A stretch of DNA of 64,000 nt, from NCBI RefSeq assembly GCF_014898055.3, contig NW_023601433.1, forward strand, positions 20,325,641 through 20,389,640, in the 5' to 3' direction. Below are positions 12,290-23,092 of the stretch, in pieces; within the stretch, counting starts at the first letter, position 1; every line of letters begins with the position of its first letter. The notes beneath the pieces were generated by a model that saw nothing but the letters and a program-made list of their open reading frames with translations, was not told the DNA's origin and ran no database searches. The stretch is from Talpa occidentalis (Eukaryota > Chordata > Mammalia > Eulipotyphla > Talpidae). The translations under genes and the position numbers were made by a program.

Positions 12290-12955
12290 GCTGGGAGCAA
12301 ACACGGGGGATGCGCCTCCATTCAGGGGCGCCGCGCACCCTCAGGGTCACACTCGGGAATGTCCTGACCCCCATATTCCCCCAGGACCCCAATGACCCGC
12401 GCAGAGCTCTCCACAGCCCGCCCGCCCCGCCCCGCCCCGGGTCCCCTGACTCACCGCTCGGCCGTCAGCCGCGGGCAGGGAGACGTCCTCGCCCTCCCCT
12501 GACCTGCTCAGCTTCTCCCCGCACTTCCCCGCCTCCTGTGCTCTGCCCCCGGGGCTTCTCCTTCCTCGGCCAGCGGCCCGCTCCGCTGGGGTGGGCGCTG
12601 CTGGAGGCAGCGGCTCCGCCATTCTGCTCCCGCCGCCGTTCGCGCATCAGCGCACAGGGACGGGACGTCACGCGCAGGGGGCGGGGCAATGCCAAGGACG
12701 TAGAGGCTCGCGGGGGGCCAGGGGCGGGGCAGCGGCGCGCGCGGCCTGGTGGCGCGGAGGGGCGGGCGGCCGAGGCGGGACACTGGCGGGCGGAGGCGCC
12801 AGGGCTGGCGGGAGGCGCAGGGGGGACCGGGTCGCTGCCGAGGGGCGGGTCAGCCGGGCGAGGAGGGGACGCAGCCCGGAGAGCCGTGGGGGGCCGCTTA
12901 GAGGGGGAGCTGGAACGGGAGTGTGTGACGTCAGAGACCTGAAGCTGGGGAGATA
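12290..12955. promoter_or_regulatory. CpG island with GC boxes and CRE motifs
   Basis: About 650 bp of very CpG-rich DNA. It contains several GC boxes (GGGCGGGG type, near 12,680 and 12,724), a CRE half-site (GACGTCA, 12,664-12,670) and a complete palindromic CRE TGACGTCA at 12,926-12,933. No TATA box is apparent. This is the composition of a TATA-less housekeeping-type or bidirectional promoter. Frames of up to 237 codons on both strands are compositional. No downstream exon could be identified, so the gene it would serve is unknown. Confidence 0.55.
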
Positions 12956-13111
12956 GAATGACATGGAGGCAAGAACCCTCTGAAATAGGGATTCTCGCTC
13001 ATTCGGAGAAGAGAAGCCGGTATCGCCCTTCTGTGGGAACTCTGGATTTAGATATTAGCATTTGGGATATTACATATATGTGTGTGTCTGTATTAAAAGA
13101 AATAGTTGAAT

Positions 13112-13378
13112 TTAAAAAAAAAATATTTATTTATTTATACAAGCACTGGGTACAGTCAGAAGCGGGGGAGGGTGAGAGAATTCACCAGAACCAGAGCGGG
13201 GAGTAGAACAGGCAGAACGATGTAATACACTGCTGAGGGGCGCAGCGGGCGGCTGGAGAGGTCTGCGCACCATGTGGGACCCTCGCCGGCGGCCGGGGAT
13301 CCAACCGGCGCTGCAGAGGCTGCGGACAGCCCAGAGCTCAACCAACCGCTGCGCCACCAAGGCGGCCCACCATAGAAT
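13112..13378 (-). repeat. tRNA-derived SINE, minus strand
   Basis: In the plus reading the A/T tail comes first ('atatttatttatttataca'), followed by 'gcactgggtacagtcagaag' and the reverse of the SINE body. The promoter end is at the right ('gcgccaccaaggcggcc'). It is close to the young consensus. It lies head to head with the next SINE, about 35 bp away. Confidence 0.88.
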
Positions 13379-13409
13379 TTTTTAAAAGAAAGCCTTAAAA
13401 ATTCTGTTG

Positions 13410-13692
13410 CAGGGCCTCCCCAGTGGCGCAGCGGTTGAGCGCTGGTTTGCGAAGCTGCTCGCAGCCTCTGCCGCTCCGGTTCGTTTCCTGGCTGCTCCCC
13501 GGCCACTGGAGGAGGGTCCCACATGGTGCACAGACCTCTCCTGCCGCCCGCTGCTCCTCTCAGCAGTGTACTTCGGTCCATCTGCCTGCTCTGCTCCCTG
13601 CTCTGGCACTGGTGAGTTCTCTCACCCTCCCACGCTTCTGACTGTACCCAGTGCTTGTATAAATAAATAAATAAATCTTTAAAAAAAAAATT
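13410..13692 (+). repeat. tRNA-derived SINE, plus strand, near consensus
   Basis: Starts 'gggcctccccagtggcgcag' and has A box TGGCGCAGCGGTTGAGCG and the B box-like 'ggttcgtttcc'. It ends with 'gcttgtataaataaataaat' and a poly(A). With the preceding inverted copy it forms a large potential hairpin. Confidence 0.9.
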
Positions 13693-15084
13693 CTGTTGCA
13701 GTTGTAGAAAAATTTCTAAGGGTGAAAATATTGTCTTCCTGATAGTAAAGCACGTGTGGGAAAAGCAGCAGCATATCAGTTAATGTCAAGTTCACCTTGT
13801 TGTTTTTTGTTTTTACTGAGGGAGGTATCATAAGGGCAATCTATAGAAATCTCTATTAACCCACCTGTGGAAAGTTCCAGCAATCTAAGGTGGGATCAGA
13901 AAACAACACCAGCCAGAGGTGGGGGCAGAGAGGATTATCAAACTCAGAAGACCCATCCATTCTGACCCCAAGGCAATAATTTCCACACTCATTCCATCAC
14001 AGAACATTATGAAAGAACACCCCTTACCCTGGAAAAATGAAGCTTTTGTTCTTTCATAGCCTATCTGAGTCTATGCAGACTTCTCTCTTTCCTGCTCTCT
14101 TTTCCTCAATCACCTTGCCGTGTGCTGATGAAAGGGAACATTATGGAATGATTTGTCAGAGGATCCAAGAATCCCCCCACACTGAACCCCATCACCTGAA
14201 TTCCATCAACAGGTTTTCAATTTTCAGCTTGAACTAATTTGTCAGTCCAAATGAGCACATTTTACCCTTTTTCAATTTTTACAATATTTATTGTTTTAAT
14301 CAACAAGCTTCATCTAGTTAAAGGTAAAAATAAAAAAAAAACAGTGAAAATATTAAGGCACTAATTCAAAGCCCAGACCCTTCCAGCCTCAAATACAAGA
14401 GGTCTGGGGTCTCCCTCTGGGTGCAAGGGGTTAAGCATGTAATCAACATAAAAAGCTTACAAGCAATATAAATACATAGGCTAAGAGTGAAACTAAGAGT
14501 ATGTTAAGGTGTCTGCGAGCACCATGAGTGAATGGGGCTGTGTCCACATCCTGAATGTTAAAGATGATAAAAATAGATGGTGCCTGAGCCTGAATCTGAT
14601 AAGGATGCATAAAAGGAGTGGATTCATGAGCCAGCAGTCCCAAACCTGGCTCTGAGCTAAGGACTTTCCAGAAGCCCCTCTTCCGAGTCCAGCTTGCTGC
14701 TCCTCTTTGGACTCAGACTGTTCTCCAGCCAGAACCTCTCCTCACTCCTCAGTTTGGCACACCATGATCCAAGCCTCACTCCCCAGTTCTTCCTCCCACA
14801 AACCGGTGGCCTGCTCTCTGACAGCAGCACATGCTGCAGACCGGCTCAACATCCTGGGGACCATCTGGACTTCGGGCCCTCAAGCCTAGAGACTTCCACG
14901 GCCGGAGGACTTTCCCCTGGGTGGAAGGCCCGGCTAAGACATGTTGTGGCTACTGTCTTCAGTCAGAGCTACTCTGGGAACTTCGGGTTGCCTTGCCTGT
15001 GTGTGAATGTGTGTGTATGTGAACAATACAGTAATAAAATTCACTTTGAGAGCCAACTTCTGACTGAAGCCAATTAATCCCACT
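13693..15084. other. Non-coding; possible LTR-like 3' end at 14.65-15.05 kb
   Basis: Most of this stretch shows nothing. A short SINE 5' scrap ('ggggtctccctctgggtgca') lies at 14,406-14,440. Bases about 14,650-15,050 end in a TG-rich tract and 'cagtaataaaattcac', a polyadenylation-signal context that could be an old LTR. I cannot name it. Confidence 0.35.
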
Positions 15085-15292
15085 CGCAATAAGTCTCAGC
15101 ACTATCAAGCTACTGGCAGCCACTGTGGTAGAGGTTCCATCCCCAGCCTGGGATCTGGCCCACATGGTACAGCAGACCTCTCCTGTCTCGCCTGCTGCTC
15201 CCCTCAGAAGAGTATCACTGCATCTCTGGCCTACAACCCCAGTCTTGCATGCATAAATAAATAAAAATTTTACAAAATAAATACAAGAGGCC
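15085..15292 (+). repeat. tRNA-derived SINE, 5'-truncated
   Basis: Begins within the head ('aataagtctcagcactatca'). It keeps the body 'cagcagacctctcctgtctc' and the tail 'gcataaataaataaaaattt'. Confidence 0.75.
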
Positions 15293-15603
15293 TGAAAGTT
15301 GTGCATAACTATGGGAAGAAAAAGACAAAATTTTGAATGGAGCAATGACATTCCATAAAACAAAATTTGAAATAACTGATAAAACCTTCCTGTGATTATT
15401 GCATTGCCTTTGCAAAAAGAAATATAGAACATAACAGAATGAAAATCCTGTATTCCAAGTCAACTTGTTATTTTCTGTCTCATCCTACAAGTGAAAACAT
15501 GGTTATTTCAGCAGAGGTTCCATCATTGACAGGAAAGCTGGCAGTATCAAGATTTATATTGATTCACTTGTGGTAGTTCAACAGTGGTTTTGATACAGGA
15601 ATT

Positions 15604-16367
15604 GTCAGGCCTAGTCTCCCAGCCAGGAACAGATCCCAGGCTGCAGGGGCAGTGCTGAGTCCCAGCCACTAGACCCCCAAGGGTTGGTGTCTCACAAAGC
15701 CGCAGCAGGAACTTCACAGACTCTCAGGCAAGCAAGCGAGAAGAGGCAGGTTTGTTTAGAGAAAGAAAAAGTTTATTTAGGAGAAAAGGAACAGAAATAA
15801 AGTGGGACTCCCAGGTCATGAAACCAGGCCTGGGAGGGGCAAGGAAGCCAAAGTGGAGTCGTGTCTCAGGGAATATATACCTTATTTCCTTCATTATTCT
15901 AAAGCTCCACCAGTCTATTTGTGATTGGTTAGTTCTCAGCTGTCTCACTTAATTTGCTACTTAGCGGGGGATCTTCAAATTCCTTATCTAACAGGTTTGT
16001 CTTTCCCCATTTGTTGTATCTTTATCTTTATGGCCTAGTCCTCCGGATGGGCATCTCTGCATTGAAGTTAAACAGCTGCCCTTCTAATTTGTCCATAAAT
16101 TAAACCACGCTCCATTTCCCCAATCTCTACCTCCCTTTATCACCTGAAGGAAACCAAGGCCAGCATTAACAATGTTGTCCTTGGTCCTGGGATGTTTGTT
16201 TTTCCTAGTGGATTAGTTACATTCCTCTTGCTGCCCTTATCTCTGAAGACTTCCTCAACTCTCTGAGGTCCCCTCCTGCAGTGTCCCTAAAACTGCCTAA
16301 TTACCCTAACTTGCCCTGTGTCTCAGTTTTATTTCTGGGTAAACTTGTAAACTGTACAAGTGTTACA
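15604..16367 (-). mobile_element. LTR-like element, minus strand (tentative)
   Basis: Read on the minus strand, this stretch has a TATATA box (plus 15,878-15,889) and an AATAAA signal about 110 bp downstream (plus about 15,771). A U5-like tail ends in CA opposite 15,604. The proposed 5' end would start TGTAACA opposite 16,367. No matching TSD or primer-binding site was found, so boundaries and family are uncertain. Confidence 0.4.
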
Positions 16368-17384
16368 GGACAGAGAGAGGGGCAGCCCAAACCCTGCAAA
16401 CCTGCCTATTCTATATAGGGTTCTGCCATCTGCCACATTAACAAAAAACATGAGACTTTAATGGGAAGGAACTTTAATATAAATTAGGAAACAATACAGG
16501 AAAGGCAAAGAATCTGGTTTCTAAATCAAGCACCCAAAGTTCCCTCGTGGGTAAAACTCCATTCAAATGGAATTGGCCCAGAGCAAGGCCCCAAAGCCTG
16601 CCACAAGTCTAAAGCATCTTCCCGTTGGGACCCACAGAAAAGGGTCAGAAACAACCAGACAAGCCCGGAAGGAAAAGAGCAAAATCAAAATCAAGATAAA
16701 ATCTGCCATTGTCACCTCCCTATAGGTCTCACCCACATCTGTGTCATCCCGTCCATGACCAAAAGACAAGCAGTTTCTTCACGTGTCTCTAGGCTCCATG
16801 TGCCTCCTCCAGGTCTCCTTCTGGCTCCATTCTGCTTCCTTCCTCAGTCTCCTCTGTAGCTTCTTCTCTCCCTGCTCAGCTCCACCCTCCCTTGGGTGGG
16901 CCAGGAAACCTGGAACCTCCCCCTTTCCTGGGGACCACCCTGTTAGACAAGGTCAGAAGTATCATAAATGAAGAGGGTGCAAAGAAAAGGAAGAAAGAAA
17001 GAAAAAAAACACTGGGTGGGAATAGCAAGAGGCATTCAAGGAACCAAAGAATGCCAACAATATTTAACTCCCGTTTTTTAAAAAGGGGATTTTATTTTTG
17101 GCTAAAAAGGTACCCTTTAAATTAATTTTGTCCACTGTCAATGAAAGGAAGTCACTGACACAGAGCAGACGGCTATTGTCATGTCTATCCATGACCTTTA
17201 TTGTTTGTGACATGGTGACTTTCAAGGTAGGAAAAATGGCAACAGATGTTCTAGTCTCAACCCATTTGAGCAATGTTGAAATGGAATTGCACACATGTCC
17301 CACAAAATGGATATCCTCACCAACATTTCCACCCTAGAAAATAACACTTTTTTAGACATTACAGAAAATAACATACTTTTTTTT
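16368..17384. other. Non-coding, nothing firmly recognised
   Basis: A purine-rich tract lies near 16,980-17,010. The rest may include internal sequence of the neighbouring LTR-like element, but no frame with retroviral similarity is visible. Confidence 0.35.
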
Positions 17385-17656
17385 GAAAGATTTATTTATT
17401 TATTTATACAAGCACTGGGTACAGTCAGGAGCACAGGAGGGTGAGAGAATTCACCAGAGCCAGAGCGGGGAGCAGAGCAGGCAGAAGGACCGAAGTACAC
17501 TGCTGAGGGGAGCAGCGGGCGGCTGGAGAGGTCTGCGCGCCATGTGGGACCCTCCTCCAGTGGCCGGGGAGCAGCCGGGGATCGAACCGGTGCTGCAGAG
17601 GCTGCGGGCAGCTTCGCAACCCAGCGCTCAACTGCTGCACCACCGGGGAGGCCCAA
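17385..17656 (-). repeat. tRNA-derived SINE, minus strand, near consensus
   Basis: The tail 'agatttatttatttattta' is at the left, followed by the inverted consensus body. The inverted B box ('gatcgaacc') and A box are at the right, ending 'gcaccaccggggaggccc'. It is among the least diverged copies. Confidence 0.9.
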
Positions 17657-17744
17657 CACATACATTTTTTATTAACACTCTGTTTTATGAATGTTCCATA
17701 ACTGGAAAAAAAGTAACAAACCTAGATGGGACTTCCTATTTGTA

Positions 17745-19250
17745 AGCAATTTACAGATTCAGTGCAATTTCAATGCAAATTTCAATGGTGTCTTCAACAA
17801 AATGTAACCAATACTGTTCAAATTCATATGGAATCACAAAACCTCGAGAAGCGAAAGTTGTGACTAAAAGGGAGGAATAATGGAGGTCTGACACTCCCAG
17901 ACATCCAACAACATGACAAAGCTGTTATAATAAAAACTATGTTGGGACAAAAACAGACACAGAGAACAATGGAATCAAAGTTAAGCCCAGAAATAAAAGC
18001 ACACATATATGGTGAGCTAACCTATGACACAGGAGCAAAGAAAAAAAGCCTCTTCCATAAATGGTGCTGGGGAAACTGGATCGCAACACGCAAAAGAATG
18101 AACTAGACCACTATCTCACACCATACACAAACCAACTCAAGTGGATGAAAGACTTTAATGTGAAAGCTGGCACCATCGAATATACAGAAGGAAACACAGG
18201 ACAACACTCGATGACATGATCCTCAGAAACATCTTTGAGGATTCTTCTCCAGAAGCAAGGAAAACCAGGGAGAATGTAAACAGTTGGGGCTACAGCAAAA
18301 GACAATGATCACAACAAAGAGACACCCTGCTGAATGGGAGAAAATAGCACACCACATGGCAGCTAAGGGCCTGATATCAAAGATCTACAAAGAGTTTACA
18401 CGACTCAACAAAAACAAAAGACCCAGTCCAAACAAATGGGCAGAAGTAAAAAGACACTTCTCCGAAGAAGAAATGCAAATGGCCAACAGGCATAGAAAAA
18501 ATGTTCAGCATCACTAATATCAGGGAAATGCAAATCAAAACCACAATGAGGGACCACCTCACTCCAGTGAGAATGCTCCTCATTAAAAAAAAAAAAAAAC
18601 TGGCAATAACAAATGCTGGAGAAGCAGTGGAGACAAAGAAGGCTCTGATGCTGCTGGTGGGAGCGCAAACTGGTCCAGCCACTATGGGCAGCTGTGTGGA
18701 ATTTCCTCAGAACACTGAAAAGGGTCTACACATGATCCAGAGTTCCAGTCCTAGGAATCTACCCAAGGGACAAAAAAAACCACCCCCCCCCAAAAAAAAA
18801 ACAGGAAACCTGAACTCCTGTGCTTATTGCAGCACTATTCACCGTAGCCATGACATGGAAACAACTCAAATGCCACAAAACAGATGAATGGATCAAAAAG
18901 TTGCGGTACAGTTACACCGCGGAGTATTGCTCATAATCAAAAAAGACAAATTCACGCTGTTTGTGGTGATACGGATGGAGCTGGAAGGGATGATGCTAGC
19001 CACAGTAAGGCAGGAGAAAGAGAAATATCAGGTGGTTTCTTACGTGGGAAATATATAGAAACTGAACAAAAGGTAGAGAAAAAGACAACCCCAGCAGGCT
19101 GACCAAGAGCTGAGGCCCCCAGCACGGAGGGGGTGAAAGGAGGGGAGGGAAGAGCACAAGGGATTATGGTGATGGGTCACGGGTGCTATTCTGGGGGGAG
19201 CACTATGGGCACCACCCCTGAAGGGAGAATCCAATACCTAAAAAAATGAA
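17745..19250 (+). mobile_element. Degenerate L1, ORF2 3' part and 3' UTR
   Basis: Plus-strand frames give C-terminal L1 ORF2p scraps in order. Examples are a segment starting '[20 protein letters not shown]' near 18,308 and the residues around 'QANRHRKN'. They are interrupted by many stops. The copy ends with the usual 3'-UTR wording near 19,100-19,240 and an (AAAT)n tract at about 19,311-19,331. Confidence 0.8.
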
Positions 19251-19479
19251 CAATGATGCAAGAAAATAAAAAAAAGAGATGAGCTTGGGGAAAGGGAAGA
19301 CCCTAAGACAATATAAATAAATAAATAAATGGTCCTAAAGGCGGGTCTCACATGAACAATGCTGCAGGCACTGCCGAGGCATCCTCTCCTCACCAATTGT
19401 TCCAGATCTCCAGGAATTTTCTCTGGTAAGTGCAGCAATTAAGCCTGCTGCCTGGGAATTATTAGAAAAAGGCTAATTT

Positions 19480-19520
19480 TAAAAAAGATTTATTTATTTA
19501 TACAAGAACCGGGGTGCAGG
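19480..19520 (-). repeat. SINE tail scrap
   Basis: 'aaagatttatttatttatac' followed by 'aagaaccggggtgcagg' is the inverted 3' end of the SINE family. The body is missing. Confidence 0.5.
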
Positions 19521-19982
19521 CCAGATGCGCCTCCCCGAGCCCAAGCGCCTTCCCTCCCTGGGCCTCACCTGTCTGCTCCCCGATGCGGGCTTCCCAGGTC
19601 AACGGGCAGCGGCACCCCTACAGGGTTCCTGAAGGACCAGGCTCACCCCAGCCGAACCTCACGCCAAGTCAGGGGCCAGCAGGACCTGAACGAGCGTGCA
19701 CGTGCGGTAGCAGTGCAGGTGCAGCCAGGTGCGCTGGGTGGGGCTGGGCGTGCAGGGGATCCCAGAGGCAATGGCCCCCCTGACGCAGACGCTGGAAGGA
19801 CGGCTCCCAAATAAACACTGAGATGCAGACAAATGCCTCCTCCGCGCCCAAAATACTGTGACCCTACATTATCCGCTAGTCATTAAAAGGGCAAATGAAG
19901 TGGCTTGAATTTCTGGGAAAGATTATTTTTTTAAACCATTCTTAAAAATCCGCTTACCTGCAGCTGACATAAAAGCATGACT

Positions 19983-20266
19983 AGGGGCCACCCTGGTGGG
20001 GAAGGTGTTAAGCACCACACCGTGAAGCCGTCCACAGCCTCTGGAGCCCCAGTTCCATCCCCAGCCAAGAAGGTGACCCACAGGGAGCCACAGACCTCTC
20101 CTGTCACCCCGCTGCTCCCCTCAGCAGTGGATTTCAGTCAGTCCACCTGTTCTGTTCCCTGCGCTGTCTCTGGTGAATTCCCTTACCCCACCCCCACATC
20201 TCTGCCCTGTACCCTAGCTCTTATATTCATAAGTAAATAAATCTGCAAAAAAATAAAATAAAATAA
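19983..20266 (+). repeat. tRNA-derived SINE
   Basis: Starts 'aggggccaccctggtgggga', keeps 'acagacctctcctgtcaccc', and ends in 'cataagtaaataaatctgc' and an A-rich tail with (AAAAT)n. Confidence 0.8.
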
Positions 20267-20274
20267 AGCATAAC

Positions 20275-20646
20275 ACGTCTCCCGACTTACACATCACAAG
20301 ATATGGCCAGGAACGCCCTGGCCAAGGACCAATGTATTGACAAGGGACCCCAGAAGCTGATCAGAGGAACGCCTTGTGGATAAGATTAGAACAGTGGCTG
20401 GGGATTAGGGTGTGTCATGAAGTAGCTAAGAAGTGCCTGGAGGGCAGACTTACAATCCCTAGTCTTCTACACCCTTCCCCTTTCTATCATCTCCAAGCCT
20501 TTAATTTCCTTTTGCTCTTCCCCCTCACAACCAATACCGTGTGTCAATAAAAGGGCCAGGATCTTGCTCTTCAGCAATATCCTGCATTATGTAGCCTGCT
20601 CCAGGACTCCTGTTTCTTTATCAGTGTGGTGTTGCCTGATGCAACA
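20275..20646 (+). mobile_element. ERV LTR, class II-like (5' LTR)
   Basis: An AATAAA signal lies at about 20,546. The LTR-like segment ends in '...gatgcaaca' (20,646), followed two bases later by an 18-nt primer-binding-site-like sequence beginning TGG. The left boundary is not sharp because a SINE abuts it. The internal region downstream supports a 5' LTR rather than a solo LTR. Confidence 0.6.
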
Positions 20647-20648
20647 AA

Positions 20649-20666
20649 TGGCTCCCAAAAAGGGGC
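20649..20666 (+). promoter_or_regulatory. Retroviral primer-binding site, Lys-like
   Basis: TGGCTCCCAAAAAGGGGC sits two bases after the LTR end. By eye it matches the complement of the tRNA-Lys(1,2) 3' end at about 14 of 18 positions, which would fit a class II (betaretrovirus-like) ERV. The tRNA assignment is an inference. Confidence 0.5.
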
Positions 20667-20709
20667 CCCACACCCTGCTTCTCAAGCCCGGAGAAGGGAA
20701 ATGGACATC

Positions 20710-20960
20710 CTCTCAAGCCTGGCCAAAAGGCTTCACAGACCCAGAGTCTGCAACAAAGCGGTAAGAAGGTGTTTTCAGTCGTGTCTTTCCTATCTTTTTC
20801 TTCCAAATCAGCCTGGTAAAAGGCCCACAGATTCTGAGTCTGTGATGTTACTTTCTTCCAAATTATCCAGGTAAAAGGCCCACAGAGCCAGGCTCTGTGA
20901 TGATAATCAGCCTGGTGAAAGGCCCACAGACACTGAGTCTGTGATGTTAACTTTCTTCAG
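20710..20960 (+). repeat. ERV leader with about four short repeats of palindromic core
   Basis: The block 'cctggtaaaaggcccacaga...tctgtgatgtta' recurs near 20,715 (degenerate), 20,811, 20,867 and 20,909. Each carries an inverted pair (CACAGA / TCTGTG) able to form a short hairpin. The position, just downstream of the primer-binding site, is the untranslated leader of the provirus. Confidence 0.6.
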
Positions 20961-21306
20961 TGAGTTTTTCAGTTAAATCTTTACTCTCTCTAAGAAACAT
21001 GAGTGATAATCTCACACCCCTTCAGATCAAAGATCTTAACCTCTCTTCTCCTGTTTTCCCCATGCATGGTCTATAAGAGTTGTTCCATTATCTTAAAAAT
21101 GTTTGGTCTCAATAAAATAAAGCAAAAACAATATAAAGCCAAAGGATTATTTCTTAAAAATACAAACTCTAAAATATTTTAGCATCTCAAACTTAGTAAC
21201 AACTGCCTGTCTTTAAAATTTTGTTGACCTTGGGCCCTCAATCTTAAGTAACGGTTGAAATTAAACACTTTATGTATATAAGGATTTTAACTTCTATCTC
21301 ATTAAA
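20961..21306 (+). mobile_element. ERV internal sequence, non-coding remnant
   Basis: AT-rich sequence continuing the ERV leader with no intact frame. It is interrupted on the right by an L1. The ERV appears to resume at about 24,515 with similar composition. Confidence 0.4.
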
Positions 21307-21544
21307 AATCTTTTTTTTTTTTGGTTATTGAGACTGTATGGTCACAATTTTATTTTATTTTATTTTTTTAATTAATAAATTTTATTTTTATATTCCCCAT
21401 ACAATTGCAATCCCCCCATTCTGACCCCAATCCCTCCCTCCCGCCCCCCACCCCCAAAAAAGTGTCTCTGGTTCATAGTTTTTGTTGATTTTGATTTTCA
21501 CTTTCTTATAGTTATTCATTTTCCTGGTCCCTTATTTAAGTATT

Positions 21545-23092
21545 CTAGATTCCTGCTATGAGTGAGACCATCCGGTATTTTTCTTTTTCTTTCTGGCTTA
21601 TTTCACTGAGCATGATCCCTTCCAGCACCATCCATGTTGCTGCAAATTGCATGTGTTTATCTTTTTTGAATGCTGAGTAATATTCCATGGTATACATGTA
21701 CCACATCTTCTTGATCCAGTCATCTATTTTTGGGCATTTGGACTGTTTCCAAAGCTTAGCTATTGTAAATAGTGCTGCTATAAACATAGGGGTGCAGGTG
21801 TTCTTTGGAATTGATGTTTCTGTGTTCTTTGGGTAAATACCTAGGAGTGGAATTGCTGGATCCTGTGGAAGCTCTATGTTTAGTAGGTCCAGAAATCTCC
21901 ACACAGCTCTCCACAGTGGTTGGACCAGTTTGCACTCCCACCAACAGTGCAGAAGAGTTCCTTTTTCTCCACACCTCGTAAACATTTGTTGTTGCTAGTT
22001 TTTTTAATATGTGCCATTCTCACTGGTGTAAGATGGTATCTCATGGTAGTTTTGATTTGCATTTCCCTGATTGCAAGTGATGTTGAACATTTTTTCATAT
22101 GCCTGTTGGCCATTCGCATTTCCTCTTCAGAGAAGTTTCTTTTTAGCTCCTCTGTCCATTTCTTGACTGGATTATTTTCTTTGTTGTTGTTGAGTCTCAT
22201 CAGCTCTTTGCAGATTTTTGTGATCAGTCCTTTATCATTAGTGTTGTGTGCAAAAATTTTCTCCCAGTTGGTGGGGTTTCTCTTTGCTTTTGTTATTGTC
22301 TCTTTTGCTGTGCAGAAGCTCTTTAATTTGATGTAGTCCCAGCTGTTGATCTTTGCCTTCACTATCACTGCTTTGGGTGAAGTGTCTGTAAAGATGTCTT
22401 TGATATGCAAATCACGTAGTGTTTCGCCTATATTTCCTTCTATGTATTTTATGGTTTCAGGTCTTATGTCTAGTTCTTTAATCCATTTTGAGTTGATTTT
22501 TGTATATGGTGTGAGGTAGTGGTCAAGCTTCATTCTTTTGCATGTAGCGACCCAGTTTTCCCAGCACCATTTATTGAACAAACTTTCTTTGCTCCAATGC
22601 ATAGTCTTTGCTCCTTTGTCAAATATTAGTTGACCATAAACCTGTGGGTTTATTTCTGGATTTTCTATTCGATTCCATTGGTCTGTATGTCTGTTCTTGT
22701 TCCAATACCATGCAGTTTTGATGATTATGGCTTTGTCGTATAGTTTGAAGTCTGGGAGTGTGATGCCTCCATTCCCTTCTTTTTTTTTTCAGGAGAGCTT
22801 TGGCTATTCGGGGTTTTTTGTGATTCCATATTAATTTCATCAATAATTGTTCTATTTCTTTGAAGAATGACATTGAAATTTTGATTGGAATAACATTGAA
22901 TCTGTAGATTGCTTTTGGTAGGATGGCCATTTTAATAATGTTTATTCTCCCAATCCATGAGCAGGGGATGTTTTTCCATTTCTTTGTGTCTTCTTCTATT
23001 TCTTTTAACAGTGTTTTATAGTTTTCTTTGTATAGGTCCTTTACCTCTTTTGTTAGATTTATTCCCAAATATTTGATTTTTTTTTGTTTCAA
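21545..23092 (-). pseudogene. L1 ORF2p C-terminal part, frameshifted
   Basis: Three overlapping minus frames (22,619-23,092; 21,880-22,602; 21,545-21,985) together give the ORF2p region downstream of the RT. This includes the thumb, the Cys-rich end ('[16 protein letters not shown]') and the terminal '[11 protein letters not shown]'. Frameshifts separate the pieces, so no full product can be made. The parts are co-linear with those of the fuller L1 at 25.57-32.9 kb. Confidence 0.85.

Noticed and set aside
12229..12942. 237-codon frame across the CpG island as a protein gene
   Set aside because: It begins in an L1 scrap and continues through GC-box-rich promoter sequence. Opposing frames are equally open.
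15604..16367. Firm call of a full LTR with flanking duplication
   Set aside because: No matching target duplication, primer-binding site or polypurine tract was found, so it is listed only as a tentative LTR-like element.
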